From the NCBI GenBank assembly GCA_024699575.1, contig JAILPF010000031.1, positions 1-10,326 of the forward strand: a DNA stretch of 10,326 bases, written 5' to 3'. The position numbers and the translations under genes were made by a program. This document shows, one piece after another, positions 1 through 7,178 of the stretch. Source of the stretch: Acetatifactor sp. (GTDB lineage Bacteria; Bacillota; Clostridia; Lachnospirales; Lachnospiraceae). The notes beneath the pieces were generated by a model, which made no database searches, had not been told where the DNA came from, and saw nothing but the letters and a program-made list of their open reading frames with translations. Each line of letters opens with the position of its first letter. Position 1 is the stretch's first letter.

Positions 1-1
1 T

Positions 2-1603
2 AATTTGAGCTATATGATGCATGCTGACAAAATAAGAGTTATTTCCAGGTTACTTTATCACTATGACTGCCATGGAGAGGGACTTTCACGACCCACAAAG
101 GATAATTGGCAGAAAAGTGCCAATGAACTTCAAAACAGAAAAAAAATCTGGGAGCATTATGTAAAATGTTTTAAGCAGACGGGCGATTACGAAAAGTATC
201 GAAAAAAGATGGAGGAGTATTGGATTAACTATTGTATCAGGCAGGAATACTACTTCAAAAACCGGTACAGAAACTGGAACGAGGAGGAAAAAAACAATTG
301 GTGGGCATGTGTATCGGAGGACGAGCTCATCCGTGAGTGCATTGCAAATTATGGACAGAAACGATACTGGGGAAGAAAAAAAGTGTTTTTCCTAAAACAG
401 AATGTGAAAGACCTGCTCAAACGTTTGCTGCGGGGAGCTTTTGGCGCGGCGACACTGGTACTTTTGCTGACTGGAAGCATTGGTCTTATGGGATGCGGTG
501 TGCAGGAAAGCGGACAGCCGGAAGAGCTACCGAAGATCGAGGAAGTACAGGAGACAGAGGAAGTATCGGAGTCGGTTGAGGATGTGTATACGGGCATATC
601 TGCCACGGAGTTGATTGCAGATATAAAGATTGGCTGGAATCTTGGGAATGATTTAGAATGTTATGACGACAGACCGTATGAGATGATTGGTGAGACCGGG
701 AAGGAGAAGGTGACTTTCTACGAGACAAAATGGGGGTCACCGGCTGCTACCGAGGAAGTGATTGAGGCGGTAAAGGTGGCGGGCTTTGATGTGGTCAGAG
801 TTCCGGTGACTTATCGGAATCATGTAAATAATGAAGGTGTTATTGATGAGGAGTGGCTCAAGCGCATAAAAGAGATTGTGGATTGGGTTCTGGAAAAGGA
901 TATGTACTGCATTATTAATATGCATCATGACACGGGAAAAGAGGGATGGCTGACCGCTGAACCTGAGAATTATATGAAAAATAAAGAGAGATTTTCCGAA
1001 CTCTGGGCACAGATTGCCGATTATTTTGCAGGGTATGATGAACGGTTGATTTTTGAAGGATTCAACGAAATGCTGGACGAAGAACATCATTGGGCACAGG
1101 CTTTTTCAGAGGAATATGAAACAGTTAACGAATACAATCAGTTATTTGTGGATACAGTGCGACATTCCAATGGCTTTAATCCTTATCGATGTCTGATTGT
1201 AAACACATATGCAGCCAACTCCTCATGGACTACAATAGAAGCGATGAGACTGCCAGAAGACAGTATGGGTGACAGACTGATTGTCTCGGTACACAGCTAT
1301 GAGAATGCAAAATCCTTTGCCAAGGCAATGAAACATTTATATGATAGATTTGTTTCGAACGGCATCCCTTGCATTGTGGGAGAGATGGGCCATGTCAATA
1401 AAAACGGCAGGGAAAAATATGCCAGGGAGACGATTAAAGCAGCCAGGGAGAACGGAATCCCCTGTATCTGGTGGGATGACGTCGGGGTGGCTGACAAGCC
1501 GGAAAAGGTATACAACTATGCGCTGATGAACCGAAGGACAGCGACATGGTATTTTGAAGATTTACTGGAAATTATGATGGAAAGTGCAGAAAATGGAGAC
1601 TAA
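2..1603 (+). CDS. Composite: glycosyltransferase C-terminal tail fused to family 5 glycoside hydrolase (5' partial)
   Basis: The frame is open to the left window edge, so the start lies outside. Numbering is from the TTG at 5. Residues 1-140 are charged and aromatic-rich; the opening (LLYHYDCHGEGLSRP, about 16-30) resembles the region after the catalytic core of family 2 glycosyltransferases. Residues 127-164 look like a lipoprotein signal: basic stretch, hydrophobic run, then LMGC with Cys164, followed by an acidic linker. Residues about 197-525 are a full GH5 (endoglucanase-type) domain: GWNLGND, Arg265, His307-His308, FNE with acid/base Glu355, His430 and Tyr432, GEMG with nucleophile Glu460, and Trp489. 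All the usual GH5 catalytic residues are visible, so it is probably active on a beta-glucan-like polymer outside the membrane. It overlaps the next gene by 11 bases. GH5 is certain; the transferase identity of the tail is likely; whether one fused protein is really made is uncertain (see internal start at 383). Confidence 0.82.
   Translation, partial: NLSYMMHADKIRVISRLLYHYDCHGEGLSRPTKDNWQKSANELQNRKKIWEHYVKCFKQTGDYEKYRKKMEEYWINYCIRQEYYFKNRYRNWNEEEKNNWWACVSEDELIRECIANYGQKRYWGRKKVFFLKQNVKDLLKRLLRGAFGAATLVLLLTGSIGLMGCGVQESGQPEELPKIEEVQETEEVSESVEDVYTGISATELIADIKIGWNLGNDLECYDDRPYEMIGETGKEKVTFYETKWGSPAATEEVIEAVKVAGFDVVRVPVTYRNHVNNEGVIDEEWLKRIKEIVDWVLEKDMYCIINMHHDTGKEGWLTAEPENYMKNKERFSELWAQIADYFAGYDERLIFEGFNEMLDEEHHWAQAFSEEYETVNEYNQLFVDTVRHSNGFNPYRCLIVNTYAANSSWTTIEAMRLPEDSMGDRLIVSVHSYENAKSFAKAMKHLYDRFVSNGIPCIVGEMGHVNKNGREKYARETIKAARENGIPCIWWDDVGVADKPEKVYNYALMNRRTATWYFEDLLEIMMESAENGD
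369..385 (+). promoter_or_regulatory. Possible internal ribosome binding site and GTG start for the GH5 lipoprotein
   Basis: GGGGAAG at 369-375 lies 7 bases before an in-frame GTG at 383. Starting there gives a 406-residue protein whose first 38 residues (several Lys/Arg, then a hydrophobic run ending in LMGC) form an ordinary-looking lipoprotein signal peptide. This would let the hydrolase be made separately from the upstream transferase. The Shine-Dalgarno match also encodes Trp-Gly-Arg within the longer frame, so it may be coincidental. An A7 tract (376-382) fills the spacer. Confidence 0.4.
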
Positions 1604-4124
1604 AACAAAGAGAACCGCGTTGAATATCATAGCACAATGTGTAGCTTTTGCCGTGAATCTGGGCATCAGTTTTTTCCTGACACCGTATATTACGAAAATG
1701 CTGGGAAAAGAAGTGTACGGCTTTGTGGGACTTGCCTATCAGGTGACCAGCTACATTTCTGTGTTTACAGTGGCATTCAACACCATGCTGAATGTGTTTG
1801 TGTCAACAGAATATTACAAAGACCGGATGGAGCGTGCCAACCGTTTCTACACTTCTGTTCTCTATGCAGATACTGCACTGGCTCTTTTGATGGCGGCACC
1901 GTTAGTATTTCTTTCTTTGAAAATGGAGCTGTTCCTGAATGTGCCGATGGAGGCGGAGTGGGACATCAAGCTGTTGTGGCTGTTTATTTTCATCACATTT
2001 CTGCTCAATCTTGCGTATGGCCCGTATGGGGTGGGTTTGTTTATCAAAAACCGCCTGGACTTATCGGCAATCCGTAATATTGAGAGCAACCTGATAAAGG
2101 CAATTGTGCTGATACTGTTGTTTGCGGTATTAAGCCCTAAAGTCTGGTTTGTCGGGTTCGCAGCTTTTCTAAGTGGCGTTTTTATAATTGTCACCAATCT
2201 GCATTATCAGAAAAAACTGGTTCCTGAAATCAAAGGTCGCAGGGAATGGTTTGAATGGTCTGCGTTAAAAGAACTTCTGTCAGTTGGTATCTGGAACACG
2301 ATTAACCAATTGACCAGTATTTTGATGAACGGATTGGATTTGATTGTTTCCAATATTTTCATCGGTGCACTTCAGATGGGGTATATTTCCTATGCGCAGA
2401 CAGTGCCGACCCAGATGCTGGGACTGATTGCTGTGATTAAAAATACGTTTATGCCCAGACTTACAAAGGTGTACGCCAAATCCGGTGACAGAATGGATGA
2501 ATTTGTTGGAGAAGTGAAGGCGTCCATGCAGGTTTGTGGTTTTTTAGGTTCCATTCCCATTCTGCTGTTCATGGTGTTCGGAATGGATTTTTACAGACTT
2601 TGGATACCTTCATTGACAGAGGAAGAGGTACGAACTATCAATTATCTGGCAATTCTGATTTTGATTCCGAGCATGCTGGATGTGTATATATCTCCGCTGT
2701 ATAATGTTAATTCTATTACGAAGAAGATTAAAATTCCGGTATTCGTGACATTTGGAATCGGAATTGCCAATATAGTCTTTGAATTGCTGCTGCTAAAGAT
2801 GACCAATCTTGGAGTCTATGCGATTGAAATTGCCACAGCGGTTTTGATGGCGGGAAAAGTATTATTATTTACGCCGGTTTACGCAGCAAAGATATTGCGT
2901 GTGAAGTGGCAGACTTTTTACTCGCCGCTTGCAAAAGGCGGAATTACTTCCGGATTGTGTCTTGCCATATTTTTTGCGATGCATAGACTGCTTCCCATCC
3001 ATTCATGGATTACGTTTCTCATGGTGTGCGGCAGCAGCCTGTTAATAGGATATGTTATCAGCTTTTTCATCGTATTGACGAAAGAGAACCGCAGAAGGGT
3101 TGTAGCGATGATGCCTAAAAAAATCATATATAAGTGGAAGGAAGTTCAAAAATATGTTGCAGCGACTTTATGCAGTTTTACAGCGGATTATGTGGTGGCG
3201 GGGACCCCGTGTCACGGAAATCTTGGTGACCAGGCTATCGCAGTAGGGCAGATGCGGTTTTTAAGACAGTATTTCCCGGATAAAAAGATTCTGGAACTTG
3301 ACGGTGATTTGATAAGAAAGGCACCGGCAGGCTGGCTGAAAGCTGTGGTGTCCCAAAAAGAAATTTTGCTTCAGGGCGGCGGATTTCTGGGGGCTTTATA
3401 TCCCAGAGAGGAACGGATGGTGCAGAGAATGCTTCGGATGTTCCCACGAAACAAGACAGTTATTTTCCCGCAGACCCTGTATTATTCTCCGGATGGGGAG
3501 AACATGAAAAAAGAGGCAAAGGATGTTTATGATGCACATCAGAATCTTACACTTTGTGTGAGGGAGAAAACATCATACGTTCTGGCGAGGGATTTGTTCC
3601 GCAATGTGAGGGTGGAGTTGATTCCGGATATGGTACTGTTTTTGGAACGACAGAATGCAAAAGCACGGGAAGGCGTGACTTTGTGCATGCGCCGGGACAA
3701 AGAAAAAAAGGTGAGCACTCAGGAAATCGAAATAATCAAAGACAGCTGTGCAAGGAATGGTTTGGTGCCGATTCGCGAAACGGATACAGTAGTAGGCTAT
3801 GATATTGATGCAAAAAGCAGAGAAGAGGCTGTTTTGAGTAAAATAAACGAGTTTGCAGGCAGCAGACTTGTGATAACGGACAGACTGCATGGCATGGTTA
3901 TGGGATACTTGGCCGGAACGAATGTAATTGCGTTGGAAAGCTTGAATCATAAGGTGCGAGGGGTATATCATTGGATTGAGGGATGCGACAGCGTTCATTT
4001 GGCGAAGGATAGCACTCAGCTACAGGAAATGATAGAAGCCTTGAATACGACTCCCGGAGAAGCAATGGATTTTACCGAGTATTTTGACAGACTGGCAGAA
4101 TTGATCAAGGATAAAAAGATATAG
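1593..4124 (+). CDS. Wzx-type flippase fused to polysaccharide pyruvyltransferase
   Basis: This is an 843-residue protein with two domains. Residues 1 to about 500 are a multi-pass membrane protein of the MATE-like oligosaccharide flippase family (Wzx): it opens with a basic stretch, then repeated hydrophobic helices including LGISFFLTPYITKMLG, and would flip lipid-linked repeat units outward. After a basic linker (about 490-525), residues 525-840 form a cytoplasmic PF04230 pyruvyltransferase domain of the EpsI/EpsO kind: HGNLGDQAIA from His541, GGGFLG at 595-600, FPQT, then TDRLHGM with His766 and NHKVRG. A typical Wzx is 450-500 residues and a typical EpsI-like enzyme 320-360, so both halves look full length. 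I prefer ATG 1593 (GGAAAG 8 bases upstream) over GTG 1584. It overlaps the preceding stop by 11 bases, suggesting translational coupling. Domain calls are firm; the acceptor sugar is unknown. Confidence 0.9.
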   Translation: METKTKRTALNIIAQCVAFAVNLGISFFLTPYITKMLGKEVYGFVGLAYQVTSYISVFTVAFNTMLNVFVSTEYYKDRMERANRFYTSVLYADTALALLMAAPLVFLSLKMELFLNVPMEAEWDIKLLWLFIFITFLLNLAYGPYGVGLFIKNRLDLSAIRNIESNLIKAIVLILLFAVLSPKVWFVGFAAFLSGVFIIVTNLHYQKKLVPEIKGRREWFEWSALKELLSVGIWNTINQLTSILMNGLDLIVSNIFIGALQMGYISYAQTVPTQMLGLIAVIKNTFMPRLTKVYAKSGDRMDEFVGEVKASMQVCGFLGSIPILLFMVFGMDFYRLWIPSLTEEEVRTINYLAILILIPSMLDVYISPLYNVNSITKKIKIPVFVTFGIGIANIVFELLLLKMTNLGVYAIEIATAVLMAGKVLLFTPVYAAKILRVKWQTFYSPLAKGGITSGLCLAIFFAMHRLLPIHSWITFLMVCGSSLLIGYVISFFIVLTKENRRRVVAMMPKKIIYKWKEVQKYVAATLCSFTADYVVAGTPCHGNLGDQAIAVGQMRFLRQYFPDKKILELDGDLIRKAPAGWLKAVVSQKEILLQGGGFLGALYPREERMVQRMLRMFPRNKTVIFPQTLYYSPDGENMKKEAKDVYDAHQNLTLCVREKTSYVLARDLFRNVRVELIPDMVLFLERQNAKAREGVTLCMRRDKEKKVSTQEIEIIKDSCARNGLVPIRETDTVVGYDIDAKSREEAVLSKINEFAGSRLVITDRLHGMVMGYLAGTNVIALESLNHKVRGVYHWIEGCDSVHLAKDSTQLQEMIEALNTTPGEAMDFTEYFDRLAELIKDKKI
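3093..3110 (+). promoter_or_regulatory. Possible internal ribosome binding site and ATG for a free pyruvyltransferase
   Basis: AGAAGGG at 3093-3099 is followed after 8 bases by in-frame ATG-ATG (3108 and 3111), at the boundary between the flippase and transferase domains. Initiation at 3108 would give a 338-residue soluble protein beginning MMPKKIIYKWKEVQKYV, close to the usual length of stand-alone EpsI/EpsO-like enzymes. The same bases encode Arg-Arg in the long frame, a common linker composition, so the match may be chance. Confidence 0.35.
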
Positions 4125-4135
4125 AGGGGATTGGG

Positions 4136-5221
4136 ATGAAAAAGGTTGCAATTTTGACGATTACGAACAGTGGTCTGAATTTCGGAAACAGATTGCAGAA
4201 CTATGCGCTTCAGAAATCTTTGGAACAGTATGCCGACCGGGTGGAGACAATTGTGTCTGCAAAGTCCTGGGGAAACTCTGCAATTTTATCCGGATGCCGA
4301 CGCTTGCTAAAAAGAGTTTTGCGCTCAGATGACAGAAGAAGATGCTTTTCTTCCTTTGACAGACAATATATTACGATGGCGAAGCGAATCCGTTATGAGG
4401 GAGTGAACGAACACAAATTTGCAGCAGAATATGATGCGTTTGTGGCGGGCAGCGATCAGGTCTGGAATCCTAATTTTTCGTTTAACTCCGGATTTGAATT
4501 TGCGGATTTTGCGCCTGCATCCAAACGGTTTTCCTATGCGGCCAGCTTTGGGGTGGACGAGATTCCGAAGGAAGACCGGGAGAAATACATAGAATACCTC
4601 AGCAGAATGATGATGTTGTCTGTCAGGGAAAACACCGGTGTGAAACTGATTCGAGAGCTGACGGGACGAGAGGCGGTTCTATCCATTGACCCGACCATGC
4701 TACTTGGCGGTCGGGATTATATTCCGCTTGAAAAGAGGCCGAAAAATATTGAAGTGCCAAAGCACTATGTATTAAAATATTATTTAGGAAGTGTGCCGCA
4801 AGAATATGAGGAAGATATCTGTGAGATTGGGGAGACACTGGGAGTTCCGGTGGAATATCTAAGTGAGAGCCGGGGCACCAGGTACTACTCTATCGGACCC
4901 TCAGAGTTTCTTTATATGTTCAGACATGCGGATTATGTGTGTACGGATTCCTTTCACGGAACTGTTTTTTCTATTTTATTTCACAAAAGATTTACGGTTT
5001 ATGTAAGAAGAGATAATGAAGTGCCAATGAATGACAGGCTTAAAACTCTTTTGTCCATGGTTGGGCTTACGGGGAGAGTGTATGGTGAGCTTTCTTTGTC
5101 TGACCGGATGAAGGGGATAGATTATCAGACAGTGGATGATATTCTGGAGAAAAAACGCAAGGAATCAGCTGAATACTTCTTGAATATGCAGAAAGTGTGG
5201 AACGATGGAGCAGAAGAGTAA
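4136..5221 (+). CDS. Polysaccharide pyruvyltransferase family protein
   Basis: This is a 361-residue, apparently soluble protein of the PF04230 family, whose characterised members transfer pyruvate from phosphoenolpyruvate to a sugar as a ketal. Motifs in order: N-terminal strand with TNSGLNFGNRLQNYALQ (about 10-26), VAGSDQVWNP (103-112), SYAASFG (133-139), SVRE (162-165), DPTMLL (185-190), YYLG (215-218) and TDSFHGTVFS with His274 (270-279). The G(S)DQ-W motif and the split layout place it in a different subgroup from the domain fused to the flippase. The ATG at 4136 is preceded by AGGGGA (4125-4130), directly after the previous stop. It overlaps the next gene by 17 bases. Some family members in such clusters may add groups other than pyruvate, so the exact reaction is inference. 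Confidence 0.87.
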   Translation: MKKVAILTITNSGLNFGNRLQNYALQKSLEQYADRVETIVSAKSWGNSAILSGCRRLLKRVLRSDDRRRCFSSFDRQYITMAKRIRYEGVNEHKFAAEYDAFVAGSDQVWNPNFSFNSGFEFADFAPASKRFSYAASFGVDEIPKEDREKYIEYLSRMMMLSVRENTGVKLIRELTGREAVLSIDPTMLLGGRDYIPLEKRPKNIEVPKHYVLKYYLGSVPQEYEEDICEIGETLGVPVEYLSESRGTRYYSIGPSEFLYMFRHADYVCTDSFHGTVFSILFHKRFTVYVRRDNEVPMNDRLKTLLSMVGLTGRVYGELSLSDRMKGIDYQTVDDILEKKRKESAEYFLNMQKVWNDGAEE

Positions 5222-6200
5222 ATTGGTTTCGATTATTACGCCGTGCTATAACGGCGAAGCGTTTGCAGGACGTTTTTTTGAGAACATATTGGAGCAGACC
5301 TATTCTCCGATAGAGCTGATATTTATCAATGACGGCTCCACGGACAAAACAGGAGAAATTGTCGAAGCCTACCGGGAAAAATTGGAGAAGAAGGGCATCC
5401 GCTTTGTGTATCTTGAGCAGGAGAATGCCGGACAGGCAGTTGCCGTCAGCAAGGGGCTTTCCATATTTAACGGTGAATATCTGATGTGGACGGACTCGGA
5501 CGACTTGCTGGATCCTGACAATGTGGAGCGAAAGGTGCAATATTTGGAGGAGCATCCGGAAGATGATTTTGTGATGTGCAGGGGAAGAATTGTCAAAGAA
5601 GGGGCACTCACGGAGAAAATCGGTGAGCTCAAACGAGTAAAGCCCAGGGGTGAGGATGACATGTTCCGGGATTTGCTGGAGGAAAAAAATATAGTATTTA
5701 CGCCGGGAGTGTATATGGTGCGCCGCGATGCTTTCCTGCGGGTGAATCCCAAACGTGAGATTATTCCCTCCAGAGCGGGGCAGAACTGGCAGATTTTACT
5801 TCCCCTTGCCTATTCCTGTAAGTATGGATACATGAGGGAAGAATTATTTTCCTATGTCATCAGAGAGGACAGCCATTCCAGACAGACCAAATCACTGGAA
5901 GCGGTGTATGAGAAATTGAAGCTTCACAATGACCTGCTCAGACAGATTTTGATAGAGATGGGTTTACAGCAATCAAAGTATTGGAATCTGCTGGAGGCAA
6001 AGTATCTCAGAAAACAGTTTGATAATGCGTATTTTTATCATAATGAAGAGTTGCTTTTGCAGAAATATGAAGAATTGAAGGCCTGTGGCGGAGCGACGAA
6101 AAGAGACATGTTAATTAAGTGGGCCGGGAAAAACAGGCTTATGAATATGGCGTATACACTCTACAAGAAACTGAAGACGTTTTTCAGGTCATTGCTGTGA
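5205..6200 (+). CDS. Family 2 glycosyltransferase
   Basis: This is a 331-residue GT-A fold transferase that would add one sugar from a nucleotide-sugar donor to the lipid-linked repeat unit at the inner membrane face. Visible are the opening strand SIITPCYNGEAF (9-20), FINDGSTDKT with the NDGS donor-binding motif (42-45), and TDSDD (96-100), the metal-binding DxD. Further on, RAGQNWQILLPLA takes the place where many relatives carry an ED acceptor motif; this variant is, to my knowledge, recurrent in a GT2 subgroup. The C-terminal end is basic and amphipathic (LYKKLKTFFRSLL), suiting membrane association. The ATG overlaps the preceding stop by 17 bases and has no strong Shine-Dalgarno sequence, so translation is probably coupled to the upstream gene. 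Donor and linkage cannot be read from the sequence. Confidence 0.9.
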   Translation: MEQKSKLVSIITPCYNGEAFAGRFFENILEQTYSPIELIFINDGSTDKTGEIVEAYREKLEKKGIRFVYLEQENAGQAVAVSKGLSIFNGEYLMWTDSDDLLDPDNVERKVQYLEEHPEDDFVMCRGRIVKEGALTEKIGELKRVKPRGEDDMFRDLLEEKNIVFTPGVYMVRRDAFLRVNPKREIIPSRAGQNWQILLPLAYSCKYGYMREELFSYVIREDSHSRQTKSLEAVYEKLKLHNDLLRQILIEMGLQQSKYWNLLEAKYLRKQFDNAYFYHNEELLLQKYEELKACGGATKRDMLIKWAGKNRLMNMAYTLYKKLKTFFRSLL

Positions 6201-6216
6201 AAAGTGAGGTTGAAAA

Positions 6217-7161
6217 ATGGAGGACTTAATCAGCATAATTGTTCCGGTCTATAATGTGGAAAAGTATTTGAAAAGATGTGTGGAGTCCTTGATAAATCAG
6301 ACTTACCGGGAACTGGAAATTATACTGGTGGATGATGGCTCCAAGGATGACAGCGGAAGCATCTGTGAGGAGTACGCCAGGAAGGATAATAGAATCCGGG
6401 TCATACATCAGCGAAACGGTGGACTGTCCTGTGCCCGCAATACCGGGATAGAGAATGCGACCGGGGAATATCTTCTCTTTGTGGACTCCGATGATTATAT
6501 TTCTCTGAAAATGTGTGAAACTCTCCTGAACATTATCAGGCAGGAGGAGGCGGATATTGCAATCTGCCGTTACAGGCGTTTTGGCCAAGAACGATTTGAA
6601 GGTGTATCTGACGGAGAGCATTCTGTGCGGACTCTGACGACCATGGAGGCATTAGAAGCTCTCTATGGACCGGATGGGGAGGTATTTACCGTCTCCTGGA
6701 ACAAACTGTACCGTCGCAGAGTAATTGGCGAAATTCGTTTCCCTGTCGGGAAAATCAATGAAGATGAACACACGACGTACCGCTTTTTGACCGCTGCCCG
6801 GAAAATCGTATTTACAAGTGAAGTGCTGTATTATTATTTCAGAAATTCAGCAAGCATTACAACGGACGGGAAATACCTTGCAAGTACAGATATCTATGAG
6901 GCACTGGATGAGCGTCTTACGTTTTTTAAAAATCATGGTTTTCCACAGTTGGAGGCAAAGACGCAAAGACAATATCTGGACAGAATCATTATAAGAAATA
7001 AAGGGTTATATGAAGCAGGGGCGGAGGATGCAAAGGGACTGCACATACGTTATAAAAAAAGGTTCAAGCAGGTGAAGGGTATGGTGCCCGGCATGGGTTA
7101 TCGTTTGTATTATTTCGCACCGGGGCTTTATTATGGGCTGCTCAAATGGAAGCAGCGCTAA
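6217..7161 (+). CDS. Family 2 glycosyltransferase
   Basis: This is a 314-residue GT-A transferase of the EpsH/EpsJ-like type common in Firmicute exopolysaccharide clusters. Motifs: ISIIVPVYNVEKYL (5-18), VDDGSKDDS (38-46), NGGLSCARNTG (67-77), VDSDDY with the DxD (89-94), and WNKLYRR (161-167) followed by NEDEHTTYRF (181-190), the ED acceptor-side motif with the probable catalytic base. All key elements are present, so it should be active. It is more canonical than the neighbouring transferase, whose central motif differs, which argues against recent tandem duplication. The start is set by GTGAGG (6204-6209), 7 bases before the ATG and 16 bases after the previous stop. The sugar specificity is unknown. 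Confidence 0.92.
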   Translation: MEDLISIIVPVYNVEKYLKRCVESLINQTYRELEIILVDDGSKDDSGSICEEYARKDNRIRVIHQRNGGLSCARNTGIENATGEYLLFVDSDDYISLKMCETLLNIIRQEEADIAICRYRRFGQERFEGVSDGEHSVRTLTTMEALEALYGPDGEVFTVSWNKLYRRRVIGEIRFPVGKINEDEHTTYRFLTAARKIVFTSEVLYYYFRNSASITTDGKYLASTDIYEALDERLTFFKNHGFPQLEAKTQRQYLDRIIIRNKGLYEAGAEDAKGLHIRYKKRFKQVKGMVPGMGYRLYYFAPGLYYGLLKWKQR

Positions 7162-7178
7162 GGGGAGTAGAGAATATG
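7161..7178 (+). promoter_or_regulatory. Ribosome binding site that decides the start of the second pyruvyltransferase gene
   Basis: AGGGGAG at 7161-7167 lies 8 bases before ATG 7176 and begins at the last base of the preceding stop codon. The in-frame ATG at 7146 has no comparable site and would add ten residues ahead of the conserved first strand (MIGIITFHRS), so 7176 is the preferred start. Confidence 0.75.

Noticed and set aside
337..579. 80-codon + strand frame overlapping the composite gene, reachable by a -1 shift on the A7 tract
   Set aside because: The product is rich in Gly, Arg and Trp with no domain or membrane character, and it discards the lipobox and GH5 frame; no stimulatory structure is evident.
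1584..1592. GTG 1584 as start of the flippase fusion
   Set aside because: ATG 1593 has GGAAAG at suitable spacing, while the GTG lies at the end of that same site; the three extra residues carry no conserved feature.
5067..5555. 162-codon open frame on the minus strand
   Set aside because: It lies opposite the end of one well-supported gene and the start of another, its product is low-complexity without recognisable domains, and there is no ribosome binding site consistent with a gene.
7146..7175. Upstream in-frame ATG as the start of the second stand-alone pyruvyltransferase
   Set aside because: It lacks a ribosome binding site and would translate the actual AGGGGAG site; ATG 7176 begins right at the conserved first strand.
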